From positions 1 to 64,000 of the forward strand of contig JAFLVJ010000004.1 in the NCBI GenBank assembly GCA_022508375.1: DNA of 64,000 nt, written 5' to 3'. The notes below the pieces were generated by a model that made no database searches, had not been told where the DNA came from, and was given only the letters and a program-made list of their open reading frames with translations. Below are positions 28,116 to 37,700 of the stretch, one piece after another (within the stretch, counting starts at the first letter, position 1; each line of letters begins with the position of its first letter). This stretch comes from Clostridiales bacterium. Its GTDB lineage: Bacteria; Bacillota; Clostridia; Christensenellales; CAG-314. The position numbers were made by a program, and so were the translations under genes.

Positions 28116-29579
28116 TCAATAACGCTTGTAAAGAGTGTAGTAGATTGCTACTGAAGCGGGGATAAGAACTGCAATACCGGTGGGGATAAGTATCTGCTTG
28201 GATACTGCCATCGTATCGGAAAAGTCCATGTTGCCCAGTGCGCTAAATCCAACCGAAGCCAGAATAATTATCGCGCAAACAACGCTTGCAATAATAATAG
28301 CTATTCGGAAGTTAAATGATGGTTTCTCTTTGCGTGTGGGGTCGAGTATTGCATATATTGTTACGCCGAGTGGTGCTGCGATAAGCGCAGCCAGTGTGAT
28401 GATGAATGCAGCCCAGCTACCAACTGTGATGAATGACAGAGTCAATACTCCGAACAAAACAAACGCGACAGCATACGTTAACCATGATGTTTGACACAGC
28501 ACCTTTGCAAAAGGAATGAGTCTCTTGGGCTTGTATGTGGCAGTTGCATGGTTGTATATTCGTAAGCGAATACCTTCCTTTGCGAGGTTGTCTGCAACGT
28601 CTTCAAGCGCAGCCTGATGATGTTCGTAGTATGTTGTGGCAGTCGTGTCGCTTTCAGTGGGGTTGACGCCTTCCAGCTGATTGCCAATAACGTTCATCAG
28701 GACGTGTTGGTAGTTTTCGGTATCGTATGGTTGCTTTTGACGGTCGGAAACCTCGCGCGCGCGCTCATCAAACGCCTGAATAAAGTCTTCGGGGTTGTCT
28801 TGATTTGTTTCAAAGCGAGCCAGCGTTTCCGCTTGAGTATCTTCCGTCTGTTGTGTGGCTACTGTTTCTTCAACATTTTGTGCGGGTTGCTCAACCAAAA
28901 CAGGTCTGTCAACGTACACAATCCTTTCTATGACAGTGGGTTGTTCGGCTGTCATAGGCTGTTCGATAACAGTGTTTTCAGCCTCGTCTTCAAACAAAAT
29001 TTCTTCCTGAACTTCGGTTGTATCTTCGTTCGCAATACTTTCTTCGACCACGCTTTCAACGACTTCGGATTCTTCGACGACGGTGTCGTTAGCGTCGTCA
29101 GCTTCGTACGTAACACCTGTCAACTCACTCAAACGTCTTGCAATTTCGTCCTGCTCATCCAGCTCTGCCTGATATTCCTTTTTCCTGGGGCGCCTGGTTC
29201 TGTGTCCGAAAAGAGGAGTTGCATCCTTTTGAGTAATTTCGGTTCCGGTCGCCGTGCCATCTACCAGTTCGCTCAGTACGGTTCGTTGATATTGCCATTC
29301 GGAAATAAACTGTTCGCAATTAGCTCTGCCTGTATCGGTCAGCGCGTAGTAGCGACGGCGTCCACCGTTGGAGTTTTCTCCCCAGTAGGATTCTATCAAT
29401 CCATCTTCTTCCAGGCGCTTCAAGTACGAATAGAGCGTGGGCTGTTTTATTTCGTATTTGTTGCTGGTACGCTCTTTGATTTCTTTTGCAATCTCGTAGC
29501 CATACGTAGCTTCCTTGTACAGCGCGCACAAAATGATTGTTTCTATGTTGCCTTTTAAAAAGGTAAAGTCACCGCTCAT
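28116..29579 (-). CDS. PadR-type transcription regulator fused to a C-terminal membrane domain
   Basis: A 487-residue protein. Residues 1-105 are a PadR winged helix (LYKEATYGYEIAKEI, QPTLYSYLKRLEEDGLIESYW, GGRRRYYALTDTGR). Residues 110-340 are an acidic Glu/Thr/Val-rich, low-complexity linker. Residues 370-487 hold about four membrane helices (LTYAVAFVLFGVLTLSFITV, WAAFIITLAALIAAPLGVTI, IAIIIASVVCAIIILASVGF, ILIPTGIAVLIPASVAIYY). Typical PadR proteins are 110-200 residues and soluble, so this is a membrane-tethered regulator; its signal is unknown. GGAGG precedes the ATG. Confidence 0.85.
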   Translation of the reverse strand: MSGDFTFLKGNIETIILCALYKEATYGYEIAKEIKERTSNKYEIKQPTLYSYLKRLEEDGLIESYWGENSNGGRRRYYALTDTGRANCEQFISEWQYQRTVLSELVDGTATGTEITQKDATPLFGHRTRRPRKKEYQAELDEQDEIARRLSELTGVTYEADDANDTVVEESEVVESVVEESIANEDTTEVQEEILFEDEAENTVIEQPMTAEQPTVIERIVYVDRPVLVEQPAQNVEETVATQQTEDTQAETLARFETNQDNPEDFIQAFDERAREVSDRQKQPYDTENYQHVLMNVIGNQLEGVNPTESDTTATTYYEHHQAALEDVADNLAKEGIRLRIYNHATATYKPKRLIPFAKVLCQTSWLTYAVAFVLFGVLTLSFITVGSWAAFIITLAALIAAPLGVTIYAILDPTRKEKPSFNFRIAIIIASVVCAIIILASVGFSALGNMDFSDTMAVSKQILIPTGIAVLIPASVAIYYTLYKRY

Positions 29580-29599
29580 TATACGCCTCCTTCTACAAT

Positions 29600-29628
29600 A
29601 TTTTAGTAGAAATGTCTAAAAATGTCAA
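29600..29628 (-). promoter_or_regulatory. Promoter of the PadR gene with GACATTT direct repeats
   Basis: On the minus strand TTGACA, a 17-base spacer and TAAAAT, 21 bases before the start codon. Two GACATTT copies, ten bases apart, overlap the -35 element and spacer and could be an autoregulatory operator, which is inference. Confidence 0.65.
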
Positions 29629-29679
29629 TATTTTGTACTAGTATTTATTGGATTCATCTGTATTTGACTATAAATGATT

Positions 29680-29708
29680 TTGACATATTTTCTTTTCAAA
29701 TTATAAAT
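29680..29708 (+). promoter_or_regulatory. Promoter of the YgjP-like gene
   Basis: TTGACA (29680-29685) with TATAAA (29702-29707) at 16 bases. It is divergent from the PadR promoter. Confidence 0.55.
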
Positions 29709-29749
29709 AATGGCAAAGACTACACAGCAATAAATGGTAAAACGTTTGT

Positions 29750-30619
29750 ATGAAAGTACAGGTAGAAAGAACGCTCAGGCGAATAGTAAAAATGCGTTAC
29801 GAGGATGGCGTGCTGAAAGTGGTCGCCAATTGCTTTGTTTCGAACAAAAGGTTACGCGAAATAATAGAGCAAAATTCTGAGTGGATTAAGCAGCGTAAGA
29901 ACGAGGCGAGCATCGGTTCGGAGGAATCATCGAGTAGGGGTAAATCCGTATGTAAGGATGACTTGACACGGCGCTCTGGTAAGCCGATCAGCAAAACAAA
30001 AATCCGAAAAAATATTGATACCCAAAAGCCCGCTGATAGAGACAATTTTTCGAGTGGGTGTAACAACTGTTTAAGTGTTTCAAGCGGCTCGAAATCGCAT
30101 GGTAAAATTGAGTCATTCAGTCAGCTTAGAATGGACTTGATGGATGCAAAAAAAACTTTCGTTATGGGAGAGTTAGTGAGCGTTGTTTCTGGAGCAAATT
30201 CGAAGACATATTTGGATGGAAACTTGTTGTACATCAATGAGAGATTTTATACAAATCGGGAGTCGCGAATAAAGGTCATAAAATCCTATCTCAAAAAGAT
30301 AGCCCAACTTTACGTGGCCGATGAAATTGCAAATTTCGGAAGTAAAATTTCTCTGTGTCCGGCACGGATTGAATTTCGGGAAATAGGAGATAATTGGTCG
30401 AAATGCTACTTGGCGACACAGCGTATCTTATGCTTTGATTTCAGGATCGCTCAGCTTCCTGCCGGCGTTCGCAAGTACTTAATTGTACATGCTTTTGCAC
30501 ACTTTAAAAATCCGATTCATGACAACAATTTTTGGTCTTTTATTTCACGGTCGCAGCCATCCTTTCGTGACAGTATAGAGCACCTTGCGGAGTTGGATTT
30601 TTTAAAGGAAATCAATTGA
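29750..30619 (+). CDS. YgjP-like metallopeptidase homologue lacking the catalytic Glu
   Basis: A 289-residue protein. The N-terminus (TLRRIVKMRYEDGVLKVVAN) and C-terminal third (YLIVHAFAHFKNPIHDNNFW) follow the YgjP/DUF45 zinc-peptidase pattern. The HExxH motif reads HAFAH (residues 247-251): both His and the downstream His are present, but the catalytic Glu is Ala. A Ser/Lys-rich insert (about 65-125) splits the usual domain. It may bind zinc without hydrolysis. It is divergent from the membrane PadR gene, which may control it. Confidence 0.75.
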   Translation: MKVQVERTLRRIVKMRYEDGVLKVVANCFVSNKRLREIIEQNSEWIKQRKNEASIGSEESSSRGKSVCKDDLTRRSGKPISKTKIRKNIDTQKPADRDNFSSGCNNCLSVSSGSKSHGKIESFSQLRMDLMDAKKTFVMGELVSVVSGANSKTYLDGNLLYINERFYTNRESRIKVIKSYLKKIAQLYVADEIANFGSKISLCPARIEFREIGDNWSKCYLATQRILCFDFRIAQLPAGVRKYLIVHAFAHFKNPIHDNNFWSFISRSQPSFRDSIEHLAELDFLKEIN

Positions 30620-30720
30620 AAATTTTTTGTAAATTTTGGCTGTATTTTTATTTGATAAATCTTGCTGTGGTTCGGTCGCTTTTTCATGTTTGATTTATAG
30701 AAATTTCGTTGTGAGAAATA

Positions 30721-30775
30721 ACAGATCATTTAACTCGCGCGCAATGCGGGCGTTGCAATGGTCTGTCTTTTTTTT
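30721..30775 (+). terminator. Terminator after the YgjP-like gene
   Basis: ACAGATCATT pairs with AATGGTCTGT (one G-T pair) around a GC-rich inner helix, followed by nine to ten T. Confidence 0.85.
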
Positions 30776-30938
30776 GTTGTTATTCGCTACCAATTTATGC
30801 AATTAAGTAATATCTCAAAAAAACGCACCCCAGTTGAGCATTTTTATTTGATAATTAACGAAAAACATATCCCATTTGCCCGATTTTGCTATAAAAAGCC
30901 GTGTATTTGCCAATGTTTGAATTTGAAAATCGTGACAT

Positions 30939-30950
30939 GGGGTGCGAAAA
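30939..30950. repeat. GGGGTGCGAAAA copy, left end of the desert
   Basis: Identical 12-mer recurs at 33752-33763. CGCACCCC, the complement of its core, lies at 30824-30831; CGCACCAC lies at 33846-33853 near the right copy. TCGCTACCAA is likewise shared (30784-30793 and 33721-33730). Confidence 0.45.
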
Positions 30951-32224
30951 ATGAGGTTTGTGTAAAATCATTATTTTGCCTTTACTGATAGAACGTCTGT
31001 TTTATTTGTTTGCTAGCATTTCAGATACGTAAATGTTTTCGGTTGTGTTCAGTAGCTTGTTGCGAATAGAACCTTGAAAATGGAAATAATTACCACGATA
31101 TTTTGACCCAAAAGATTGTCATTTTTTGTTGACTATTTTGTGGCAGTTTGCTTCAAAAAATCAATTGATTTTGTAAGTCAATTTTTCGCTAATATCCACC
31201 TGAATTTTTCGACGAATTTCTTGCGAGTTGTAGTACACATTTTTCGTGCAGCGAAGACTCGGCTTTGTTGACTTGCGTTCCCTTGATTGGCGTTCTGTCT
31301 GTTCGGGATGAACGGAAAAAACTGAGCTTGATAAAATCATGTCAGCAATATGAGCAGGCATGTTTTATTGACTGAGTAAAAAGTATGACCGAGTAACGTA
31401 ACGAGTCGGACTAGAGGTTACATTTCACTGTGGCATTCGGATTACTTTTCATTGTTGCATTGAAGAGGGATAAGGCGTTGTCGGCAGTCATCGTCGGAGG
31501 TTATGCATGGGCCATGATGGAGTGTATTCCTTAATCATTCGATGGCAGAGTCGATCGGATAAAAGTAGTACTTGAAGATAGCAAAATTGACCTTGCAGAC
31601 GGCGTGCTGAATTGCACAAAAATTCTTGTCAAAAAATGTTGTCTGGTAACGCGATGACACAATGGAATACATTGCTAAGTGACTTCGTTGAAACAACGTA
31701 AAAATTGCGTTCGTCATACATCAAACATCATACCGCAAATCATGTGCAGAAACAGGCATTTCACGACCTGCAAAGAAGGGCGCTTTTTGACCCGATTGAG
31801 GACCGTGAATAAACATGTGAAATGCAATGATGAACCATGCAAGATATACTTGTATATAACGGCTATAACCAGCGTCTCGCTATATGTTTATTTGACGGAA
31901 AAATCACGTATCAATCGGTGTGGCTGGATTGGATTATCAGTGACTGCTTTGACAGGTAATTATACAGGTTTTTATCGCTTGAAACCCTAGTCGCGCTCTA
32001 GGTAATTTGAGCTGTGAAAAATGATCTTTGAGTTCATGATTCGGTGGTAACTTGTTTGATTGATACTCCGTGTCAGTCGGGGCTCATGCATGCCCTCTAA
32101 CAACATAGGTGAACGCATGTTTCGTATAGGGCGAAGAATGAGGCGGGATCCATATTGCCCACTATGTGTTTGTGTAGGACGGGCTAAATTGGCACGGCGA
32201 TAACCTTTGCACACACGGGTAATT

Positions 32225-32256
32225 TACGCGCTAGCGTGCGCTCGCATGCGCGCGTA
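32225..32256. repeat. GC-alternating palindrome (possible cruciform or Z-DNA)
   Basis: TACGCGC pairs with GCGCGTA, then GCGTGCG with CGCATGC around a two-base loop, with a two-base bulge and one G-T pair: nearly 14 bp of stem in 32 bases. Confidence 0.6.
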
Positions 32257-33650
32257 TATGTAGCTTCGGGAGCCATACCCTACAAAAAGCCTGCTTTTTC
32301 GGTATTGCGGACTCGACGTTTTGGTGGCTGTGTTTAGCTTAGGTCATACTAGAGTTCGCAAGGATTTTCGGTCAAGCAAAATAGAAAATGCCCTTTGCGA
32401 GCATAAAGCAATATAGCGTAATCGGTCCTGAATATGCGTTAGCGGCCGGCTCTTGAGGGCTTGCTCGTATCAAAATCGACTATGAAATCAACGGGAAATT
32501 GTTCGGCTTTTACTGGGAGCTTGCTGCGGCTTGAAAGCAAGTGTCGCGATTGGCTTGACAAATTGACGGTACTAAATCATGTATTCGCATAGCCTCTCGG
32601 AATTTGAATTGAGCAGGCAATAGAGCGTTTAGTTTACTGTCGATACAGCGTTCCATTGTGCTCGTGATGTATTTTGTTATATATAAATAGGCTAAAAATC
32701 ATGGGCCAAAGCATCGTGTGAATAAGTTGATCGATTAAATTTTTGAGCTGAAAGTTGGGTTGTGATCTCATTTATCGGAGCAAATTAACTAGCTGATAAA
32801 TTGGTCGCCAACGTGGACAGAGCTGACAGTAAATTCCATTTTGAGACGGGAGAGTAGGCGTGATTAAAGGTGACTTTGAAAGTAAATTTGCCGTTATGTT
32901 CGAGAAGATATAAGGCGTCACCAATAGGTTTTCGAGGGCAACTTAGCCGAAACTATGTGGAGCATTCGAGGGTGCTATCTAGCTGAAAATCCCCCAGTGG
33001 AAGCATGCCTAAGTGTCCCTTGGTCACGAGGGAAATCATGTGCAAAATTCCTCGATTCCAACTTAGATATGAGGGGCGATGCGTGCCCGAGGCAGGAACA
33101 TAAAAATAGAAAATTGATACTCTCCAAAGCTATGGCGAGGTGAGTGGCAGCTTCGATTCGTACACATAAAGTAGGCTGCTCCAGCATATAAAACCAAGGA
33201 TATTTCGTGACGATATACTCCGATTCACAGGTCGAATTTAGTCGTGTTTCAGACCTTGTCGGACAGTATCAGACTGGAGTGCGGAGGCTTGTGAGTGGAG
33301 CAAAATAGAACTAGGATAAGGTCCGGCAGACACTATGTAGAGCCGCAACGACGAGGCATAATCAACCCATGTTTTGAGGCAGGTCGAGGATTATTCGGAA
33401 GTAAATATGAGCCGTTCACCTTGTTGTTGTGAAGTGAAAAGTGTCCTTCTGTTGCCTTGGGGTGGACCGAAAATTTATCGTCAAAGTGGTGCAAGTTAGT
33501 TGCGAAATTTGGATCGATTGTAATCTTTTCTGGGTGGTGAAATTGTACTGAGAGCACGTGCTGCCCGGCTACGATTCGAGTCGTTCGACGGTTTATTTAG
33601 GGTGAGCGCAAAGAGAAAATTGCACCGACAAACACGCGTGTATATTGTGC

Positions 33651-33684
33651 GCGCGCGTACGTATATAAGCGTATGTACGCGCGC
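33651..33684. repeat. Inverted repeat GCGCGCGTAC...GTACGCGCGC
   Basis: Perfect ten-base arms separated by 14 bases, extendable inward by GTAT/GTAT-like pairing, in alternating purine-pyrimidine DNA flanked by TATATA runs. It lies about 215 bases before the strong promoter at 33899. Confidence 0.65.
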
Positions 33685-33860
33685 TATATTAGATATATAT
33701 TTATTATATATGATCAAAAATCGCTACCAAATGCGTCATTTTTGGCGAAATGGGGTGCGAAAATATCATATTTGCAACAAAAAAGTAACACAATTATAAC
33801 ACAAATTAACCTGAGTGAGGTTTTTTGCCATTTTCGACACAAAATCGCACCACAAGTGAG

Positions 33861-33927
33861 AAAAATTCAAAAAATTTCAAAAAATTTTCAAAAAAAACTT
33901 GACACAGGTAATTTTATGCTGTATAGT
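33861..33927 (+). promoter_or_regulatory. Strong promoter with phased A-tracts, for leader RNA and giant surface protein
   Basis: TTGACA (33899-33904), 17-base spacer, TATAGT (33922-33927). Directly upstream, four A-tracts (33861, 33869, 33879, 33890) repeat at about ten-base spacing, as in bent DNA and UP elements. Transcription should begin near 33934. Confidence 0.8.
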
Positions 33928-33933
33928 GACAAC

Positions 33934-34757
33934 GAAAACGAAACATCCGCATACTCATTTTATGGTTTGCAGTGCTTATTTCCTCAGTCTGCGAAGGCAG
34001 GCAGTAGTTTCTTAGAGTGAGAGGCCGAGGGGTAGGAAACTGAACCATATACGTGTGTGCGGGCGCGAGTGTACTATGATCGCCAGTGGAGCGGTTGACT
34101 GATTCAACAGTCCCGCGTAAACGAAACCAAAGAGTTTGAGCTTGGCTATCCTGCAAAGGTGAAAGCTCGTATCCCTACTTCGTCCGCTAATGCGTCACCT
34201 ACCCACATCGGTAGGCAAGTACATGAAGCGAGACTAATGTAGGGGGCAGTCACCCCAAAGACGAGTTGGACGAGAGAACACAAGGGCAGGAAGGATACCT
34301 CGATCGGTTTACTGTTCGAACAACACTTGAGTCGCGCACACGGCGACGTCGCTTCCCAGACGGTGGATGACAAGTGGTGGAAACCGACAGGGGCTACAAG
34401 ACATGACAGCTAGAAGCTAAACTCGACGTGAGTATAAAGTTGCAGTAATTTTCCCCTAAAACGCCTCAACCCGGCGACCGGTTATAATCGACCACAGCGA
34501 ACAACGCTCAAGTTCGACTGGCTATCCAGAGTACGATAGGGTCGCCTTTAAAGGGGAGACGGCAAAAGACAAAGAGGTAGCGTAAGTCTTGGCGCTCAAA
34601 AACAAAGACAATAAATCAGTCCCATCAGCCTGCAAGTGCAGACAAGTTCCATTCGAATAGGGAACAAGAGATAAGGACAACAACTTAACTTGCTATAACC
34701 TCCCGCGAGGGAGTCGATATAGAAAAAACGAAATCAATTCAAAAAGGAAAATTTTTT
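33934..34757 (+). ncRNA. Candidate large structured RNA / 824-nt leader of the giant surface gene
   Basis: ORF-less, relatively GC-rich, and placed directly after a strong promoter. Helices read by eye: 34006-34014 with 34033-34041 (9 bp, one G-T); 34091-34101 with 34108-34116 (GCGG+GACTG, TT bulge); 34198-34203 with 34210-34215; 34331-34335 with 34343-34347; nested 34452-34457/34552-34557 enclosing 34473-34479/34540-34546, which encloses AGCG/CGCT and CTGG/CCAG hairpins; 34646-34650 with 34661-34665; 34700-34704 with 34709-34713, closed by a GCGA tetraloop. No terminator precedes the gene. It could be a known large class (ROOL, GOLLD, OLE) or new; I cannot assign it. Confidence 0.5.
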
Positions 34758-34769
34758 AGGAGGATGAAT

Positions 34770-37700
34770 ATGAAATCCAACTTTATTAGCAAAAAAATGA
34801 AGCTTGCAATCATGTTGGTTCTTGTGATCATCTGTATAGCAGCAACGGCGGCTTTGGCCACACAGTACGCAGTTGCTCAAATCGCAGATGCTGAGCAAGC
34901 GCAACAACAGGTTGCACAGTCAGGAAGTGATATCACGGAACCGGGCGAAGACGCGCCGGTCATTTCTGATGATAAGCTTCCCGAGGGCGAATTTGATGGC
35001 TCACACGGAGTCGCACAAGCGGATGCAAAATATGCCAGCAGTATTACTGTAAGCAACTTTACAGACTTTAAAGCTGTTTTCACCGCTTATGAAGAAATAG
35101 ACGACGAAGGCAACTACAAAGATGGTGTTACTCTTTATGGTACTGTCAAATTAAGTGCCAATATCACGTTTACATCATCAGTTTACGTAACGGCAGACAT
35201 TACAATTGATTTGAACGGTTATATGCTTAACACCGGCAGTTATTATCTGAGAACTGCTAGAAGCTCGTCACAAAGACCTGTTCTTACGATAAAAGACTCT
35301 AGTCCAAGCAGGTCTAATACCTTTAACGGAACGTCAATAACAGGTGGTGCTATCACCAGTACAAGTTCAGATGCTCTTTATTTGTATTATGGTACCGTTA
35401 ATATGACCGGTGGATCGATTGTTGGAAGTGGTAGTGGTACCGGTGTAGATGTCACATCTACTTGTACGTTTACTATGACCAATGGTAAAATACTTAATTT
35501 TGCCAGGGGAGTATCCGCAAGTAGCGCGACAGTAACGTTGACGAACGTTGAGATATCCAACTGCAAAACTACTAGTCACGGCGGTGGTATATATTCATCA
35601 AGCACTACTCTAAAATTATACAGTTGTAATATACATGATAATTCCGGTAACCGTGGTGGCGGTGTGTACACAAGTGGCGGATCCTTGTACTTATATGACG
35701 GAACTACTATACAAAGCAATGCCTCCAAACAGCAAGGTGGCGGTGTGTATTGTGGTTCGAATGTTTATGCCGAGGGCAAAATAACCATAACCGCAAACAC
35801 AACAGAGGCTTCTATAACTAAAGTTGCAACAAGCAATCTTTTCCTTCTTAGTAGCTATACGTTACGCTCGGTTGTTAGTTCTACGTCAAGGATTGGCATT
35901 ACCGTTGACGGTTATGAACGCGCATTTACAAGCACAGGTAGGCAATACAATTCGCCAACAGGCTTGGTTCCGGACAACAATAAAGTTACTCTTTATTCAC
36001 AGAATGGTGAACTTTACGCAAAACATTCGGGCGAGGTAAAGGATGCAGCAAGCTTAAATTCTGCATGGAATGCAGGTCAAGACTATATTATTCTTGGCGC
36101 AAATATCGATGCTACGGCTGACTTGAGAATCTCATCATCAGTTAACACCGGTAAAACAATAGTTTTGGACCTTAATGGATTTGTTTTGAACCTCAAAGGT
36201 ACCTATGAATTCAACATTGCCTCCGGTACTTTGATAATAATTGACTCTAATAGTACGAAAAGCAACATTGTTAACGGTCACAGTTTTTCGGGCGGTATCA
36301 TACAAGGCGGTCGCGGAAGTCATATAATTCATTTGGGTGACGGTGGTCAACTTGATATGTATGACGGTAACATTACCGGTATGGAGTCGACTATCTATGG
36401 ACCGGTTCATATCAACGTTTCAGGTGCAACATTTAATATGTACGGTGGTACCATCCAGTATAACGTAGGTAAAGATGGTGGTGGCGTCGAGATGAACGCT
36501 GGTACGTTCAACTATTACGGCGGAACAATTGCAAACAATACTGCAAACAGAGGTGGCGGTATATATTGCAGCGGTGGCACATTCAACACATATAGTAATT
36601 CAATAACTGACTATTCCATTTCAGTATCCGGTAATACTGCCGAAACAGGTGGAGGCGTGTATTTGAGTGGTGGCACATTTAATTTGTCGCTGGGTAGCAT
36701 TAGCAGTAACAAGTCTGATAATGGCGCCGGTGTTTACGTAGCAAATGGTACGTATACACAATCCGGTGGTTCTATTTATAGCAACGTTGCATCAACTGAC
36801 GGTGGTGGTATATACGTAACAGGCGGTACATTTAAGATAACCGGTGGCACTCTATCTTACAACAGGGCAGTAAACGGTGCAGGAATTTATCTTACTGAGT
36901 GTGATGAGTACACCATGTCCGGTGGCACACTGTACAGCAACAGCGCTTCTGAGCAAGGTGGCGGTGTGTACATTGCTAAGGGTACTCTCAAGATGACATC
37001 TGGTACTATATATAATTATACCTGGTATTCCACCGATGGAAAAACCGACTATACTAGACCTTCCGGATACAACAGCGCTAAACAGGGAGCGGGCGTGTAC
37101 GTTTCTGGCGATAGCACGTTACAAATGAGTGGCGGTACTATCCGTGGCAACATCGCTTCGGAACACGGTGGCGGTGTGTACGTAAATGACGGCGGTACAT
37201 TTAAGATGACCGGCGGATCCATTACATATAACCAAGCAGCAGTATTGGGTGGCGGTGTGTACTTCTTCGGCACGGTTGAATTCGACGGTGCTGGCACAAT
37301 TACCGTAAACAATAACACACTCACTTTGCCCGAAGACGCTGAGAAAGACGCAGTTCCCACACCTCACAACGTGTATATACCTTCCGGTAAAACAATTGGC
37401 GGAACGGTTACTGGCACGGCTTCCAAAATTGGTATTACAGTTCAGATGAGCGTAACCACAACAGGTAAAGAGTTTACCGACAGTGGTAAATACACCAAGG
37501 CCGTAGGTTACTTCTCGGATAATGAAGATTATTGTATCGGTCTTAAGGCAACAAGTAAGAACCTTACAATTGCTAAACATACCGCAGGCGGTAAATTTGT
37601 ACTAAACGAGGAAACAGGCAAACACGGTATTACTTGTCCGCACTGCAAAAAGAGCGCACAAGAACACGATCCCAAATTGTTATATGCATTGTCGGATACT

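Larger units (their letters stand above)
30776..33898. other. Gene desert of about 3.1 kb
   Basis: No open frame here exceeds about 105 codons, none has family resemblance, and stop codons are dense in all frames. The window is otherwise almost fully coding. It holds two GC-alternating palindromes (32225-32256, 33651-33684), dispersed copies of GGGGTGCGAAAA and TCGCTACCAA near both ends, and a half-match (TTGCGAATAGAA) near 31060. It could be fully decayed genes, an untranslated RNA region or a structural chromosomal element; I cannot decide. Confidence 0.6.

Noticed and set aside
31679..32214. Short frames in the gene desert as possible small genes
   Set aside because: No Shine-Dalgarno, no family resemblance and random-looking composition; they overlap on opposite strands.
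33251..33322. A possible nine-base helix (GACCTTGTC with GATAAGGTC) as a second structured RNA in the desert
   Set aside because: A pairing of this length over a 70-base span is expected by chance, and no promoter or other helices support it.
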